Assembly (NCBI RefSeq): GCF_032452875.1
Contig: NC_083890.1
Location: forward strand, 45,754,483-45,818,482
Reading direction: 5' to 3'
DNA length: 64,000 nucleotides
DNA from: Bos javanicus
Lineage: Eukaryota > Chordata > Mammalia > Artiodactyla > Bovidae
Positions within the stretch are counted from its first letter, which is position 1. Each line of letters begins with the position of its first letter. The position numbers and the translations under genes were made by a program. Of the stretch, positions 47,901-56,853 are shown piece after piece. Under the pieces are notes generated by a model. The model ran no database searches, was not told where the DNA came from, and saw only the letters and a list, made by a program, of their open reading frames with translations.

Positions 47901-50900
47901 GCTGCACGCTCAGGTTTTGGTTTTAGCATTTTGCGACCGTGGGCAGTCCTGTGACACCTCTGAGGCTAGGCTTCCTCTTCTCTGAACTGAAGCCACAGCT
48001 GGCCTCTCCTGGCACAGCGCTGGGCACCTGGCCCTCTCCCAGAGTCAGCTTCTCCCATGGCACGGTCACTTGTGCCCCTTGCACGGCCTGCCCTGCCCTG
48101 AGCATCCTTTTCTCCATCTTGCCAGTTTCACCTGCCCAACAACTGACCTCTTCTTATAAAACAGTTGATTTAATGTCATTTTAAGGAAGCTTTCAATGAA
48201 AACTTGCTTCCTCCTTCTGCCCCACTAGACTGAGTAAAGTGTTTCCATTCTGGCCCGATACAGACTGTGAATAATGTAAGGATAAAGAACCACATTTTGT
48301 CCACTTCTGTATTTCCTAGCACAGATTCTGCTCATGAGACACTTATGAATTGTTCAGCTGAAGTCGAACCATAAAGTAGTAATGCCTCAACACTGTTATC
48401 TGAAAGGCCACGATTTTCTTACCATTGTGATGCATGAGCGCCCCATGGTCGACTTTCTTTTTCATGTCGTAAATGTGAATGGTTTCATCTTTGCTCCCTG
48501 TGACTACAAAGCGGCTGTTGACAGCCACCGCTGATAAGGAGGCAGTGTGGGCGTGGTGGGTGAAGTCGGCCACAGGAGCCCATCTCTGCTGTAGGGAAAA
48601 GCACGTGGTCAGTGAGTGCCACGGTCACATCACAGCTCCCTACAGAGAGGTAAGTGGCTTCATGATCCATGAAAACTGAATGGATTCTACGAACGGAGAA
48701 AAGACAGGACAGATTCACAGAATTGAATAAAGAAGGGACAGTAAAAGAAGGGGAAGGCAACACTGAGCACCATGACTTTAAAAACAATTACGAAGACTGG
48801 ACTGGGGCTTCCCAAGTGACTCAGCAGTAAAGAATCCACCTGCCAATGCAGGAGATGTGGGTTTAATCCCTGGGTCGGGAAGATCTCCTAGAGGAGTAAA
48901 TGGCAATCCACTCCAGTGTTCTTGCCTGGAAAATCCATGGACAGAGGAGCCTGGCAGGCTACAGTCCACGAGGTCACACAAAAAAAGACACGACTGAGCG
49001 ACTGAGCACATTTACGGACGAAGATTGGGCTACAGGGACTTTAAAATCTCATCCAATCCCTTAACTCCTCAGCAGGTTTACTTATCCGTGAGCCTCCATA
49101 CCGTTCATTCACTCAAATGTCCAAATTTTGATTTGAATTTATTCACTCAAACACTGAATGACTATTACGTGCTTGGCACCATTTGACACAGTGAACGAAA
49201 CACACAGAGCAGTGAACAAGAGAAACAAAAGCACGTATTCCAACGGAGCGTCATTCTGTAGGAGTGACAAGACAGTATGATATCACACAGAGCACGTATC
49301 TATATAACAACAAGACCTATAAAGAAAAATAAATAGTATTTGCATTAATATCAATATAAGCTCTGGAGAATGACCAATAATGAGGTCTCAAGACCTCTAC
49401 GCTTGCTGCGATGTAACTCTCAGATTGAACGAATGTGATTTGCTCAGTGCAAAGAATGACTGCTGAATACACACACATATCCTGCCTCCCATAAAAGGAC
49501 ATACATCATGAAGTATTAGCAAAATGAATAAACCAAGGAAGAAATAAATTCACCAAATTTGTTCAAATACACTTAGGAAGTGTTATAAATTAATTCCTAA
49601 AAAACGACAGCAAAATAGTCCTTCTGTCAATCAGGACAGAATAGCCCTCTTTTGAGTAAAGGTGCAACATTCCTGAGGGGCTGCTGTGGCCATAAATCAG
49701 AGAATAATCTTTGTCTGTACATCTTACAGAAGGAACATTCATCATCGGGGCTACTGCCTGAATAGCTTTAGAGGCAGTACTAGGTAATAGTTAAGAGCTT
49801 TGAGAGAGAGGGGAGGGAGGCTCAAGAAAGAAAGGATATTCATGTAACTATGGCTGACTTGCGGTCTTGTAGGGTAAGATCCAACACAATGTACAGCAAT
49901 CTTCCTCCAATTAAAAAATAAATTAAAAAAAGAGCTTCAAGCATTGGAGACAGCTTGAAAGGTGAGTCCCAGGTCAGCCAATTATTAGCTCAGTGGCCTT
50001 GAACAAGCAGCTTAACCCATCTCAACTTCTGGATTCTCATCTGTAAAAGGGGGACAACTGCATCTGCCTCAGAGGGTTGCTGTGAGGATGACTACGTGTC
50101 TGCAACATGGAAAGCGCCGTTATTACAAACAATAACACCATCAGTAGCGTCATCTTCTGAGTGTTCAGACCACGTCACCTTTCAACCGGAGGCAGATGAA
50201 TAACCAGAGTACACAACAAAATAAACAAAAGCAATTTAACTAAGCTACATACTTCCAATTTTCTGGTTAACTCAAAACTGACACCACAACATCTTCATAA
50301 AGAAGTACTCAATAATTTCTAGGAAATTATCTAAGGAAGTCCTTTAGAGGGAAAACACAGTACTGGGCTAAAAATTAGATCTTATTTCTAGTAGGAAATT
50401 TCTGGGTATTTCCTAACTACCTGTTTGAGCACTCCCAATTTACTTAACTTTTATATTACTACACGTAGTAAAATACTGAACATTTTTGGTGGTCTTGAGT
50501 CTCGTCAGACTCTGCAACCCCGTTTTCTGTAACAGGACAAGCTCCAGGGGGGTCTGTAGGCAAGAATACTGGAGCGGATGGCCATTTCCTTCTCCAGCGG
50601 ATCTTCCTGCACAAGAGACTGAACTCTCGTCTCCTGCACTGGCAGGCGGATTCTCTATCACTGAGCCACCAGAGAAGCCCACAATACTTACCATACTTTG
50701 TTGTAACCTTTTCTCTACGTTACTTGCCTTCCTCATCATCTCCCTACGTGGTTAAGCTCTCCAATGCAGAATCCATACGTATGGCTTCTTCGCACCTTCA
50801 CTGCAAGTAATGGTCCCCACTAGAAGGGCCCAATAATTAACTGGTGTCCTTTTACCAACGAAGCGTTTACCTGAATCCAGCGCGAATAATTTGCTAAAAT

Positions 50901-51381
50901 TCCAGGACAAAAACTCAGGGAAAGAGCGAACTGTTCTTTCAACTTATAGGAACGACTCTTAAATTCATAACCGACGGCCCACAGGCCCGTTTGCAGAAAC
51001 GCAAACTTGCTTTGTGCGCCGTAGTCACGACGTTCACTACAAAAGCCAGATGCCACGTCTTACTAAATGCCTTCTCCATGCTTCAAAAGGCTAAGTATAT
51101 TCTTAGTATATGTTCTAAGAATATTCTACGTGTATATTCTAAGTATACTCTAAGTCTCTTGAGTTTCATTCATCGATGAAACCCTAACACAGCAGACAAT
51201 GTGGTCCTCTGAGGTGCTGTTTACCTAGGCCGCTGGGAACCAGGCCTGACGCCCCGCCTCCCCACCACCCGCGGTCCCTGCGCGCGCGGGCTCTCACCTC
51301 GCAGTGGCCGTCGCCCTCGGGCTCAGGGTGTACAGCGAATCCAAAAAGGACCTGCTCGTAGCATCCAGCAACCACCTCCAT
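38766..51381 (-). CDS. PAK1IP1: PAK1IP1, nucleolar WD40 protein of ribosome biogenesis
   Basis: PAK1IP1 (yeast Mak11 relative) is a WD40-repeat nucleolar protein needed for 60S maturation; it also binds the PAK1 regulatory domain and restrains PAK1. Seen here: ten coding exons (translation order) 51298-51381, 48423-48588, 45759-45879, 45612-45686, 44954-45006, 44146-44291, 43942-44039, 39960-40059, 39107-39230 and 38766-38968. They total 1170 bp, 389 aa plus TGA (human 392). All junctions keep frame with GT-AG borders. WD signatures include SKDETIHIYDMKKK, GAEDGLICVWDARR, GTDKTLRTWNL and SSDGFIKMWKLKQD. The tail is Lys-rich (EMLEKKRKKKKI), a likely nucleolar targeting signal. Start ATG 51379-51381 gives MEVVAGCYEQV, matching the human N-terminus. 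Confidence 0.97.
39107..39230 (-). CDS. PAK1IP1: PAK1IP1 exon 9
   Basis: Acceptor ATTATAG, donor CCTG|GTAAGT. 124 bp encoding KVSPSLLCEINTNARLTCLG and VWLDRRTDTKESPPAAAEPA. Confidence 0.93.
39960..40059 (-). CDS. PAK1IP1: PAK1IP1 exon 8, last WD repeat
   Basis: Acceptor GTCCTAG, donor CAAG|GTCAGT. 100 bp encoding VKDMFSFETPEHHVLVTASS and DGFIKMWKLKQDK. Confidence 0.94.
40640..41020 (-). repeat. L2-like LINE fragment
   Basis: GGCACCATCTGGCTCCCTCTGACC, CACCAAGCTCTTTTCTCCCTCAGGGCC and GATAAGATAAGAGCCAGGAG resemble reverse mammalian L2. Old and diverged. In PAK1IP1 intron 7. Confidence 0.45.
41200..41335 (+). mobile_element. CHR SINE
   Basis: GGACTTCCTTGGTGGTCCCACGGC, GCAGGGGACCCGGATTCG and GCTGCAACCAAGACTCTGTGCAGCC with an AATAAATAAG tail. 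Confidence 0.75.
41990..42170 (-). mobile_element. MER5A-like DNA transposon fragment
   Basis: GATAATTCTTTGTTGCAGGGGGCTGTCC, TTGTATGATGTTTAACATCATCCCTG and CTACCTACTAGATGCCAGTAGCACC match MER5A well. Confidence 0.75.
42175..42760 (-). mobile_element. Ruminant L1 5' region fragment and CHR-like end
   Basis: CCAGTTTGTGGGTCACCCACC, GGGATTTGATTTTATCGTGATTGCGCC and GAGCACACGTCCTTCTACTC are the reverse of the ruminant L1 5' untranslated region as I remember it. A reverse CHR-type end (TTCTTAACCACTAGACCACCAGGG) abuts it at 42700-42760. Confidence 0.65.
43205..43266 (+). mobile_element. MER5A terminal fragment
   Basis: CAGTGGTTCTCAACCAGGATG and GCAGGGGACATGTGGCAATGTCCCC match one end of MER5A. Confidence 0.65.
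43942..44039 (-). CDS. PAK1IP1: PAK1IP1 exon 7
   Basis: Acceptor CTGTTAG, donor AACAG|GTACTT followed by a T-run. 98 bp encoding ESVLAVAGDEEVVRFFDCDS and LTCLSEFKAHEN. Confidence 0.93.
44146..44291 (-). CDS. PAK1IP1: PAK1IP1 exon 6
   Basis: Acceptor ACTTACAG, donor TTTCA|GTAAGT, 146 bp. Encodes SAHIVEWSPKGEKYVVVILN, RIDVYQLDTASVSGTITNE and RRVSSVTFLS. Confidence 0.94.
44385..44525 (-). repeat. MIR-like fragment
   Basis: CATCCATTATCCCATTAAACCTTCAC and AAGGTCATACAGTTCATAGGTGGCAGAGCC match MIR order. Confidence 0.55.
44664..44945 (+). mobile_element. CHR-2-type SINE
   Basis: GGCTTCCCTGGTGGCTCAGTGG, GGTTCGATCCCTGATCTGG, CTCCACAACAAGAGAAGCCACTGC and CACAGCAAAGAGCAGCC show the CHR-2 layout. It ends next to the donor of PAK1IP1 exon 5. 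Confidence 0.8.
44954..45006 (-). CDS. PAK1IP1: PAK1IP1 exon 5
   Basis: Acceptor TTTTGCAG, donor CAAA|GTGAGT, 53 bp. Encodes RTWNLVEGRSAFIKNIKQ. A CHR SINE sits only a few bases beyond the donor. Confidence 0.93.
45414..45525 (+). mobile_element. Bov-tA SINE, truncated
   Basis: ACTTCCTTGGTGGCTCAGATGG through CCACCCACTCCAGTATTCCTGC; a 12-15 base internal loss at the loop and the 3' half missing. Confidence 0.8.
45612..45686 (-). CDS. PAK1IP1: PAK1IP1 exon 4
   Basis: Acceptor CCTTTTAG, donor CTGAG|GTGAGT, 75 bp. Encodes GHVTFLSIHPSGKLALSVGT and DKTL, third WD repeat. A neighbouring alternative AG two bases on would break the frame. Confidence 0.93.
45759..45879 (-). CDS. PAK1IP1: PAK1IP1 exon 3, second WD repeat
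   Basis: Acceptor TTCCACAG, donor CACAA|GTGAGT, 121 bp. Encodes TITCLKFHGNRHLISGAEDG and LICVWDARRWECLKS. Confidence 0.95.
45880..48422 (-). other. PAK1IP1 intron 2
   Basis: 2.5-kb intron with the Bov-tA at 46996-47195 and an MIR-like stretch around 47920-48000 (CCGTGGGCAGTCCTGTGACACC). No further exon seen. Confidence 0.55.
46996..47195 (+). mobile_element. Bov-tA SINE
   Basis: GGGGCTTCCCCCTCGGCTCAGC through GAGAGTTGGACACAACGGGGCG, ending with TTTCACTTTCACTT. Confidence 0.88.
48423..48588 (-). CDS. PAK1IP1: PAK1IP1 exon 2, first WD repeat
   Basis: Acceptor CCCTACAG, donor AATG|GTAAGA. Encodes QRWAPVADFTHHAHTASLSA and the first full WD repeat with SRFVVTGSKDETIHIYDMKK. An internal Met (VADF context) is not the start. 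Confidence 0.96.
48805..49005 (+). mobile_element. Bov-tA SINE
   Basis: GGGGCTTCCCAAGTGACTCAGC through GACACGACTGAGCGACTGAG. Confidence 0.88.
49790..49935 (+). mobile_element. Ruminant L1 3' end
   Basis: GGATATTCATGTAACTATGGCTGAC, CCAACACAATGTACAGCAATC and CTCCAATTAAAAAATAAATT are the typical ruminant L1 terminus. Confidence 0.75.
49960..50150 (+). repeat. MIR fragment
   Basis: TTATTAGCTCAGTGGCCTTGAAC, CAACTTCTGGATTCTCATCTGTAAAAGGGGG and GAGGGTTGCTGTGAGGAT match the whole MIR core in order. Confidence 0.75.
50485..50682 (-). mobile_element. Bov-tA SINE, diverged
   Basis: Reverse orientation: GTAGGCAAGAATACTGGAGCGG, CTTCTCCAGCGGATCTTCC, ending TGAGCCACCAGAGAAGCCC. Confidence 0.8.
51298..51381 (-). 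CDS. PAK1IP1: PAK1IP1 exon 1 (coding part)
   Basis: ATG at 51379-51381; donor GAG|GTGAGA. 28 codons MEVVAGCYEQVLFGFAVHPE through PEGDGHCE, phase 0 end. Lies in the CpG island. Confidence 0.95.
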
Positions 51382-51860
51382 CCAGCGGCGAACGCGTCTC
51401 CTCCTCAGCGAACCTGACGCGGCGCAGGGCGGAAGTGACGAAAGCGGATGCGACGGGAAGGAGGGTCCTTCCCGGTCGGCGCTCAAGTTACGTCAGGCCT
51501 GTGGGGCTGCCTTTTAGATGCCTGCATCCATGATGGAGGTGGGGGGGCGGGTGGTTTCCGGCGGATCAGACGGAATTTCTAGACGATCAGGCGGAATTTC
51601 CAAGGAGGGAGTAAAGAGGGACGCCCCTTGACGAGGTTGCTCATTTCAAGGAGTGAAAAAAACCTGGGGGCCAGCAAGCATTTTCGAGGGAGCCTTGCGC
51701 TAGGCGCTTCCGAGGCGAGTGGGCTAGACAGCCTCTGCGGAGGCCCCCCGTTTCCGGGGCGTCTACGGAAGGGGCGGGCACTTCCGGTCAGGGCGGGAGT
51801 CGGAGAGCGCGCCCGGCGCAGCCGCGAGATGTGTGTCTGTGGATTTCGGGCTGCGATGGC
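51382..51860. promoter_or_regulatory. CpG-rich, probably bidirectional promoter (PAK1IP1 leftward; divergent gene rightward)
   Basis: CpG-rich block. It holds an ETS/CRE-like composite GGAAGTGACG at 51431-51440 close to the PAK1IP1 start, a repeated pair GATCAGACGGAATTTC / GATCAGGCGGAATTTC near 51565-51600, and a second ETS site CACTTCCGGT at 51779-51788 near the presumed rightward start. No TATA box is evident. In human, PAK1IP1 lies head to head with C6orf52, which supports two-way use (inference). Confidence 0.65.
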
Positions 51861-52157
51861 GAGTAGGGAGTTATGTCTCCTACTTGTGCTGGAAGCCGTT
51901 TCTCGCGCTCATTCTCTGTAACTGGAGGAGGAGGGGTGACCTTTAGGGTTCGCCTTGATCGGAGGGGTCCGGTTCCCGCGCTCCCGCCCGGGCCGCATAA
52001 TCTCGCCCAGCACCTTTTCTTCCTTCTTGGTTATGACTTGACGAACCCTTAAGGACTCGTCGGCCAACGTTGTGGCACATTCCTGAGAAGGACAAGGACC
52101 CTTTACCCGAGGGGAGTAAAGACAGTACTTGGAAGATGACGGGTCTAGTCATCCTTG
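51790..52157 (+). other. Candidate first exon of a divergent + strand transcript (C6orf52 position)
   Basis: Downstream of the CACTTCCGGT site the + strand has CpG-rich sequence and a strong donor CCTTG|GTGAGT after 52157. A short open frame (51829-51921) lacks homology I recognise. By synteny this would be the 5' exon of the C6orf52 orthologue, but I found no exon matching the C6orf52 protein in the remaining 12 kb. Confidence 0.35.
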
Positions 52158-52239
52158 GTGAGTTTCCGGAAGGGAATCTCATTTAATTTCTTTTCACCAC
52201 CTTTCCCGAGTTAGCTGCAAAGTCAAACGGTAATAAAAG

Positions 52240-52520
52240 CCAGTATGAGTTGCTCAGTCGTGTCCGACTCTGTCCCGTCTCCTGTGTCCATGGGATTCTC
52301 CAGGCAAGAATACTGCAGTGGGTAACCTTTCCCTACTCCAGGGAATCTCCCGACCCAGGGATCTAACCCAGGTCTCCCGCAATGCAGGCGGATTCTTTAC
52401 CAGCCGAACCACAAAGGAAGCCCAAGAATACTGCAGTGGGTAGCCTTTCCCTACTCCAGGGGATCTTCCCAACCCAGGGCTCGAACCCGGGTCTCCCGCC
52501 TTGCAGGCAGATTCTTTACT
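52240..52520 (-). mobile_element. Bov-tA SINE with internal tandem duplication
   Basis: Reverse Bov-tA from GTTGCTCAGTCGTGTCCGACTC, followed by a second partial copy: the stretch AAGAATACTGCAGTGGGTA..CCTTTCCCTACTCCAGGG...GGCGGATTCTTTACC occurs at about 52306-52421 and again at 52425-52520. The repeats share the unusual CTGCAGTGGGTA, so the second is a duplication of the first rather than an independent insertion. Confidence 0.8.
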
Positions 52521-52654
52521 GTCTTGAGCCGCAATGAAAGCAAAGATAGTCGTAGTTTAGATTTGAGATTTTCGTGAAATATAAAGATTCAGAGATGTGT
52601 CAGAAAGGACAGCTTCGTACAGACTTCCAACAGAGTAAATATCGGAGCGTAAAT

Positions 52655-53180
52655 GACGCTTACTCCTTGGAAAGAAAGTTATGACCAACCTAGATAGCAT
52701 ATTCAAAAGCAGAGACATTACTTTGCCAACAAAGGTTCGTCTAGTCAAGGCTATGGTTTTTCCTGTGGTCATGTATGGATGTGAGAGTTGGACTGTGAAG
52801 AAGGCTGAGCGCCGAAGAGTTGATGCTTTTGAACTGTGATGTTGGAGAAGACTCTTGAGAGTCCCTTGGACTGCAAGGAGATCCAACCAGTCCATTCTGA
52901 AGGAGATCAGCCCTGGGATTTCTTTGGAAGGAAGGATGCTAAAGCTGAAACTCCAGTTCTTTGGCCACCTCATGCAAAGAGTTGACTCATTGGAAAAGAC
53001 TGATGCTGGGAGGGATTGGGGGCAGGAGGAGAAGGGGACGACAGAGGATGAGATGGTTGGATGGCATCACTGACTTAATGGACGTGAGTTTGAGTGAACT
53101 CCGGGAGTTGGTGATGGACAGGGAGGCCTGGCGTGCTGTGATTCATGGGGTCGCAAAGAGTTGGACACGACTGAAGCTCC
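52655..53180 (+). mobile_element. BovB LINE 3' end
   Basis: Begins GACGCTTACTCCTTGG, includes GCTGAGCGCCGAAGAGTTGATGC with a stop after FEL, and ends at TCGCAAAGAGTTGGACACGACTGA. About 520 bp, 5'-truncated. Confidence 0.9.
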
Positions 53181-53280
53181 CTACCGGTGAATATGACTAT
53201 GGGAGGTTGAAACATACGTTGCTGCGACTTTTGTCAACTCACCCCCATCCCTTTTAGACTGTGGTACAGGCCTGTAGCGC

Positions 53281-53634
53281 TTAGCCTCTTGTCTCTGAGG
53301 ACGTTTGTTCACCGATGTTCTGAATCGTCAGTACGTGTTTAACTCGGATTTGTTTTAATCGATGCTGGTTTGGGTCTTGTACAAATGAGGTTATTTTGGT
53401 TGTCATTTCAGCACAAGGAAAGCCTTCTGCGCGCTTTGGCGTCTGTACATGTTGGGACTCCTCAGGCACTGAAATACTGAAGTCCAGCTCATTCTCAGTC
53501 TCTTGAAAACTGTGTTCACTGTTGGACAGTACTGGCACAGGTGAGAAAGATTGCAGGTTCATTTCCAGACCCTCCAAGTAACGTGTCACACAAAATCTTT
53601 TCTTTCCCAATGTTAGGTGTATATTATACTGCAC
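53281..53634 (-). CDS. Unidentified minus-strand ORF, 117 codons
   Basis: Open from ATG at 53632-53634 to a TAG-side stop at 53281-53283. It is hydrophilic, Glu/Ser/Gln-rich, with no membrane segment: QETENELDFSISVPEESQHV in the middle and a basic end (QHRLKQIRVKHVL). It is not explained by any repeat I know, sits between a BovB and a Bov-tA, and looks more like coding sequence (few low-complexity runs, mixed codon use) than the chance frames around it. It could be a terminal exon or a retrocopy fragment of a cellular gene; I do not recognise the family. No poly(A) follows it. Confidence 0.3.
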   Translation of the reverse strand: MQYNIHLTLGKKRFCVTRYLEGLEMNLQSFSPVPVLSNSEHSFQETENELDFSISVPEESQHVQTPKRAEGFPCAEMTTKITSFVQDPNQHRLKQIRVKHVLTIQNIGEQTSSETRG

Positions 53635-53667
53635 TGTATTATAGTGTGTAATCCCATTATGTCTTGG

Positions 53668-53858
53668 GCTTCCCTGGTAGCTCAGTTGGTAAAGAATCCA
53701 CCTGCAGTGCAGGAGACCCGGGTTCGATACCTGGGTTGGGAAAATGCTCTAGAGAAGGGAAAGGCCACCCACTCCAGTATTCTGACCTGGAGAATTACGT
53801 GGACAGTCCATGGGGTCTCAAAGAGTTGGACATGACTGAGCCACTTTTACTTTCACCG
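53668..53858 (+). mobile_element. Bov-tA SINE
   Basis: GGGCTTCCCTGGTAGCTCAG through AAAGAGTTGGACATGACTGAG. Confidence 0.9.
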
Positions 53859-53859
53859 T

Positions 53860-56740
53860 TATGTCTAAGAAAGGCATAGTCTTTAATTGAAAAATATTTT
53901 AGTGCTAAAAAGTCCAATCACTTGAGGCTTAACAAGTCCTAGTAGTAACATCAGAGATCACTGATCACCATACAAAATAGACTAATAATGATCAAGTTTG
54001 AAATATTCTAAGAATTACCAAAATATGACAGAGGGACCCAAAGGAATCAAATGCTGTTGGGAAGTGGTGCTGATAGCCTTGCTCCGTGCAGGGTTGCCAG
54101 AAACTTTGATTTGTGTTTTTTAAAAAAGCTGGATCTATAAAGGACAATAAATTGAAGTACAAAAAAAAAAAAAGGAGATACAGCTGTAATTCCTTCACTT
54201 TGCTAGTTATGTTATTATGTTAGTCCCAAATTGTTTTACTTTTTAAATTCTTTTTTTGTATCTTGCTTGTTTTTCTGGTGGCTCTTCTATCAAAGAACAA
54301 CTAAATCAGAGGCTTGTGAATTGCTGTAGGGGTGTTCCCTGGGCATGGGATGAAGTAAGGAGGACATTTCTTGAAGTCTAATTTTCTTTTTAAATACATG
54401 ACTCTTTGCATATCTTTATTTAGGGGGAAGTGGTAGTCTCTCATGCAAAAAGAAAAGGAACACTGAATAAAATTGTTTCAGAATCATGTGCTCTATGTAT
54501 TTTGTTGCTTCAGGAATCCCCCTGGTGCCCCGCCTCATTACCCCAGTGAAATTTCAAATGCTGTTTGTAAAGAATTAGCATTCATTTGAAATTAATTTTA
54601 ACATGTCATGATAACAGGGTAATTATCATAGTCAGCATCTATTACTATGCTTGTCAATTACAATCTGGTACATGGATTGTCACACTTTTACCTGCTTAAG
54701 TATCTGTCACATTTTATTTTTAATTAAGTTTTATTGGAGTGAAGTATGGTAAAGTCACATTTTAGAGAAGAGCCTTGTGGCTTAAGAAAGTCTTCTGCTC
54801 CAACCTGGAGACGTTTAGAATAGCGTGAAAACCACAGTGCACGCGACATAAGCGTAAAATGGTTTTTCCTCCTCTTATTTTTTTAATTGTAAAAAGTTAG
54901 TGGAGCTAGGCATAGAGCTTAGAAGACCTTGGAGCATCTGGTCCTGGGGCTCCTAACGTGGGAGAATTGATGGATAAGTTTTGGGACTTGTGAATGCCCT
55001 GAAATTATACGCAGAATTGTATGCGTTCGTTTATGGAAGAGAGCATTCGTAGGATTTCGTCACATTTTCAAAAAGATTAATGCCTCTAAAGCTAAAATAC
55101 TCTAATCTGGTCTGAGGATATAAATGGAGAAGTCGGTCCAAAACTCTCCCACAACCACAGAGCTCGGCAGCAGGAGACTGTGGTGTTGCTGCTCCTTTCA
55201 CTTCTCCTTGGGCTCCAGTGTTGTCTCTTAACGAAGAAGAAAAGTGGTTTTTCTCTGTCTAAAGAAAAACACACAATGCAATATACACCTACTCAAGTGG
55301 ATTCAAACAGCATACTTCCTGCCAAGCCGCGTGTTCTCTTTCCAAACACAGGGTGGCAAAAGCCATTCAGTCTCATTCTCAGAAAACTGCAATTGCCAAG
55401 AAACCACCAACCCCTGCACGATAGGGCTTATTAACTCTAAAGCACAATGGGGTTTCTAGTTTTGCGTTTATATTATTGATGGAAAAGCTTTTTGCGCTTG
55501 AGCCAGGCATTGATTTATTCATTCATTCAACCGGTGTTTAGTAAGTACTTGGCTTTGTTTGGTTTGCTAAAGAAAAAAAGCCAGTCTTTGTTTTGCGGGG
55601 TGGGTGAGGGTGGTTAGAAGGTCGATATACGGAGCTAAAAGCAGGATACTGTGGAGAGAAATTGGCCTTGTTAAAAACAGGTTCAATGCACGATGCTGGA
55701 TGCTTGGGGCTGGTGCACTGGGACGACCCAGAGGGATGGTATGGGGAGGGAGGAGGGAGGAGGGTTCAGGATGGGGAACACATGAGAAATAAAGGAATAA
55801 AAAATTAAAAAAAAAAAAAAAAAACTCATGTGAGTCTAATGCTGCACTGTTACACTCCTTTCACAGTGTCATAGGTAGCAAGTCTGTTAAATTTGAGGAC
55901 TACAGAGAGTGCGTCTGCTTGTATTCTCAGAGGACTTTGATCTCCTCTGCATGTAGAGCTCAGGGAGACAGAAAGTGGGCTACTTTCCCTAGACCCAGAC
56001 CTGAAAGAAATTGTTTCACCTGCTTCATGAGAATAATCAGGTGAACTATGGGAGGTTTGCATTTGAGACTTTTGGAGATCAAAGCAATATTTGTGAACTC
56101 TTCCTTGTCACCATCATCTAAAATTCTGCCTGAATGTCCATCTTCGTCTCTGGAGTCTTGCTTATAGCATCTGGCCCCTGCCGTCTTCCTGGGTGGGTGC
56201 AACATGCCTTAAAGACTTCCTCGCAAATCCCAGCCTCCTACCACCGTATCACGAAGGGTCAGCTCCCACATTCCTTTCCCGCTACAGCTCCATCTCTCAC
56301 TCATAGAAAACATTTTCATTGTCTAAAAAAGTCCAAAATAAGAGAAGGAAAAAAGATAATGCTTTTCTGAAAGAATCTTAACTGATAACATGAAGTTTGA
56401 TTTCTAAGCTGCTACAATATTTAAGAATAGTTTTTTTCTAAAAAATTCAATAAACTGTGAATACAGCAAAAAAAAAAAAAAGAAAAGAAGCAGGCTCCCA
56501 GATAACAGAGAACAAACCAGTATTACAGTGTGTGTTGGGTGGGGTCGGGGGGCAGGGGAGGCACAAACTGTTGGGTTAAGATTGGCTCAAGGGTGTATTG
56601 TACAACATGGAATATAGCTCTAATAGCTGTTAATGGAAGATAACCTTCAAAATGGTATTAAACATTTTAGGAAATTACTATTTTTTAATGTTTCTTTCAG
56701 TTTTCCACTCCTCGCCGCCAATTCTCGTTAACTATGCCCA
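53860..56740. other. Non-coding stretch with L1 ends
   Basis: 53.86-55.6 kb: unique AT-rich DNA with one A-run at about 54159-54172; nothing recognised. 55.63-55.82 kb: L1 3' end. 55.83-56.46 kb: unique. 56.46-56.69 kb: A-run plus another L1-like 3' stretch (TTGTACAACATGGAATATAGC). Confidence 0.5.
55670..55822 (+). mobile_element. Ruminant L1 3' end with poly(A)
   Basis: GATGCTTGGGGCTGGTGCACTGGGA, GACCCAGAGGGATGGTATGGGG and AGGAGGGTTCAGGATGGGGAACAC then an A-run at 55807-55823. Typical ruminant L1 3'UTR. Confidence 0.82.
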
Positions 56741-56853
56741 TTGCTGCTGTGCTCTGCTCAGCTGTATCTGAATCTTTGCAGCCCCATGGACTGTTGTCCC
56801 CCAGACTCCTCCATCCATGGGATTCTCCAGGCAAGAATACTGGAGTGGGTAGC
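56741..56853 (-). mobile_element. Bov-tA SINE, part 1 (split by the provirus)
   Basis: Reverse SINE ending abruptly at GGAGTGGGTAGC, where the LTR begins. The expected continuation (CCATTTCCTTCTCCAGGGG) resumes at 61971. The last six bases GGTAGC (56848-56853) are the target duplication. Confidence 0.9.

Larger units (their letters stand above)
48589..51297 (-). other. PAK1IP1 intron 1
   Basis: 2.7-kb intron with Bov-tA copies (48805-49005, 50485-50682), an L1 3' end (49790-49935), an MIR (49960-50150) and an older repeat-like stretch around 49120-49290. No exon seen. Confidence 0.55.

Noticed and set aside
48343..48573. An independent small protein starting at an internal Met (ADFTHHAH...)
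   Set aside because: It is PAK1IP1 exon 2 read through into intron; the true start is in exon 1 at 51379-51381.
56134..56370. + strand 78-codon frame near the provirus
   Set aside because: No family recognised, overlapping frames on the other strand, no splice or promoter support.
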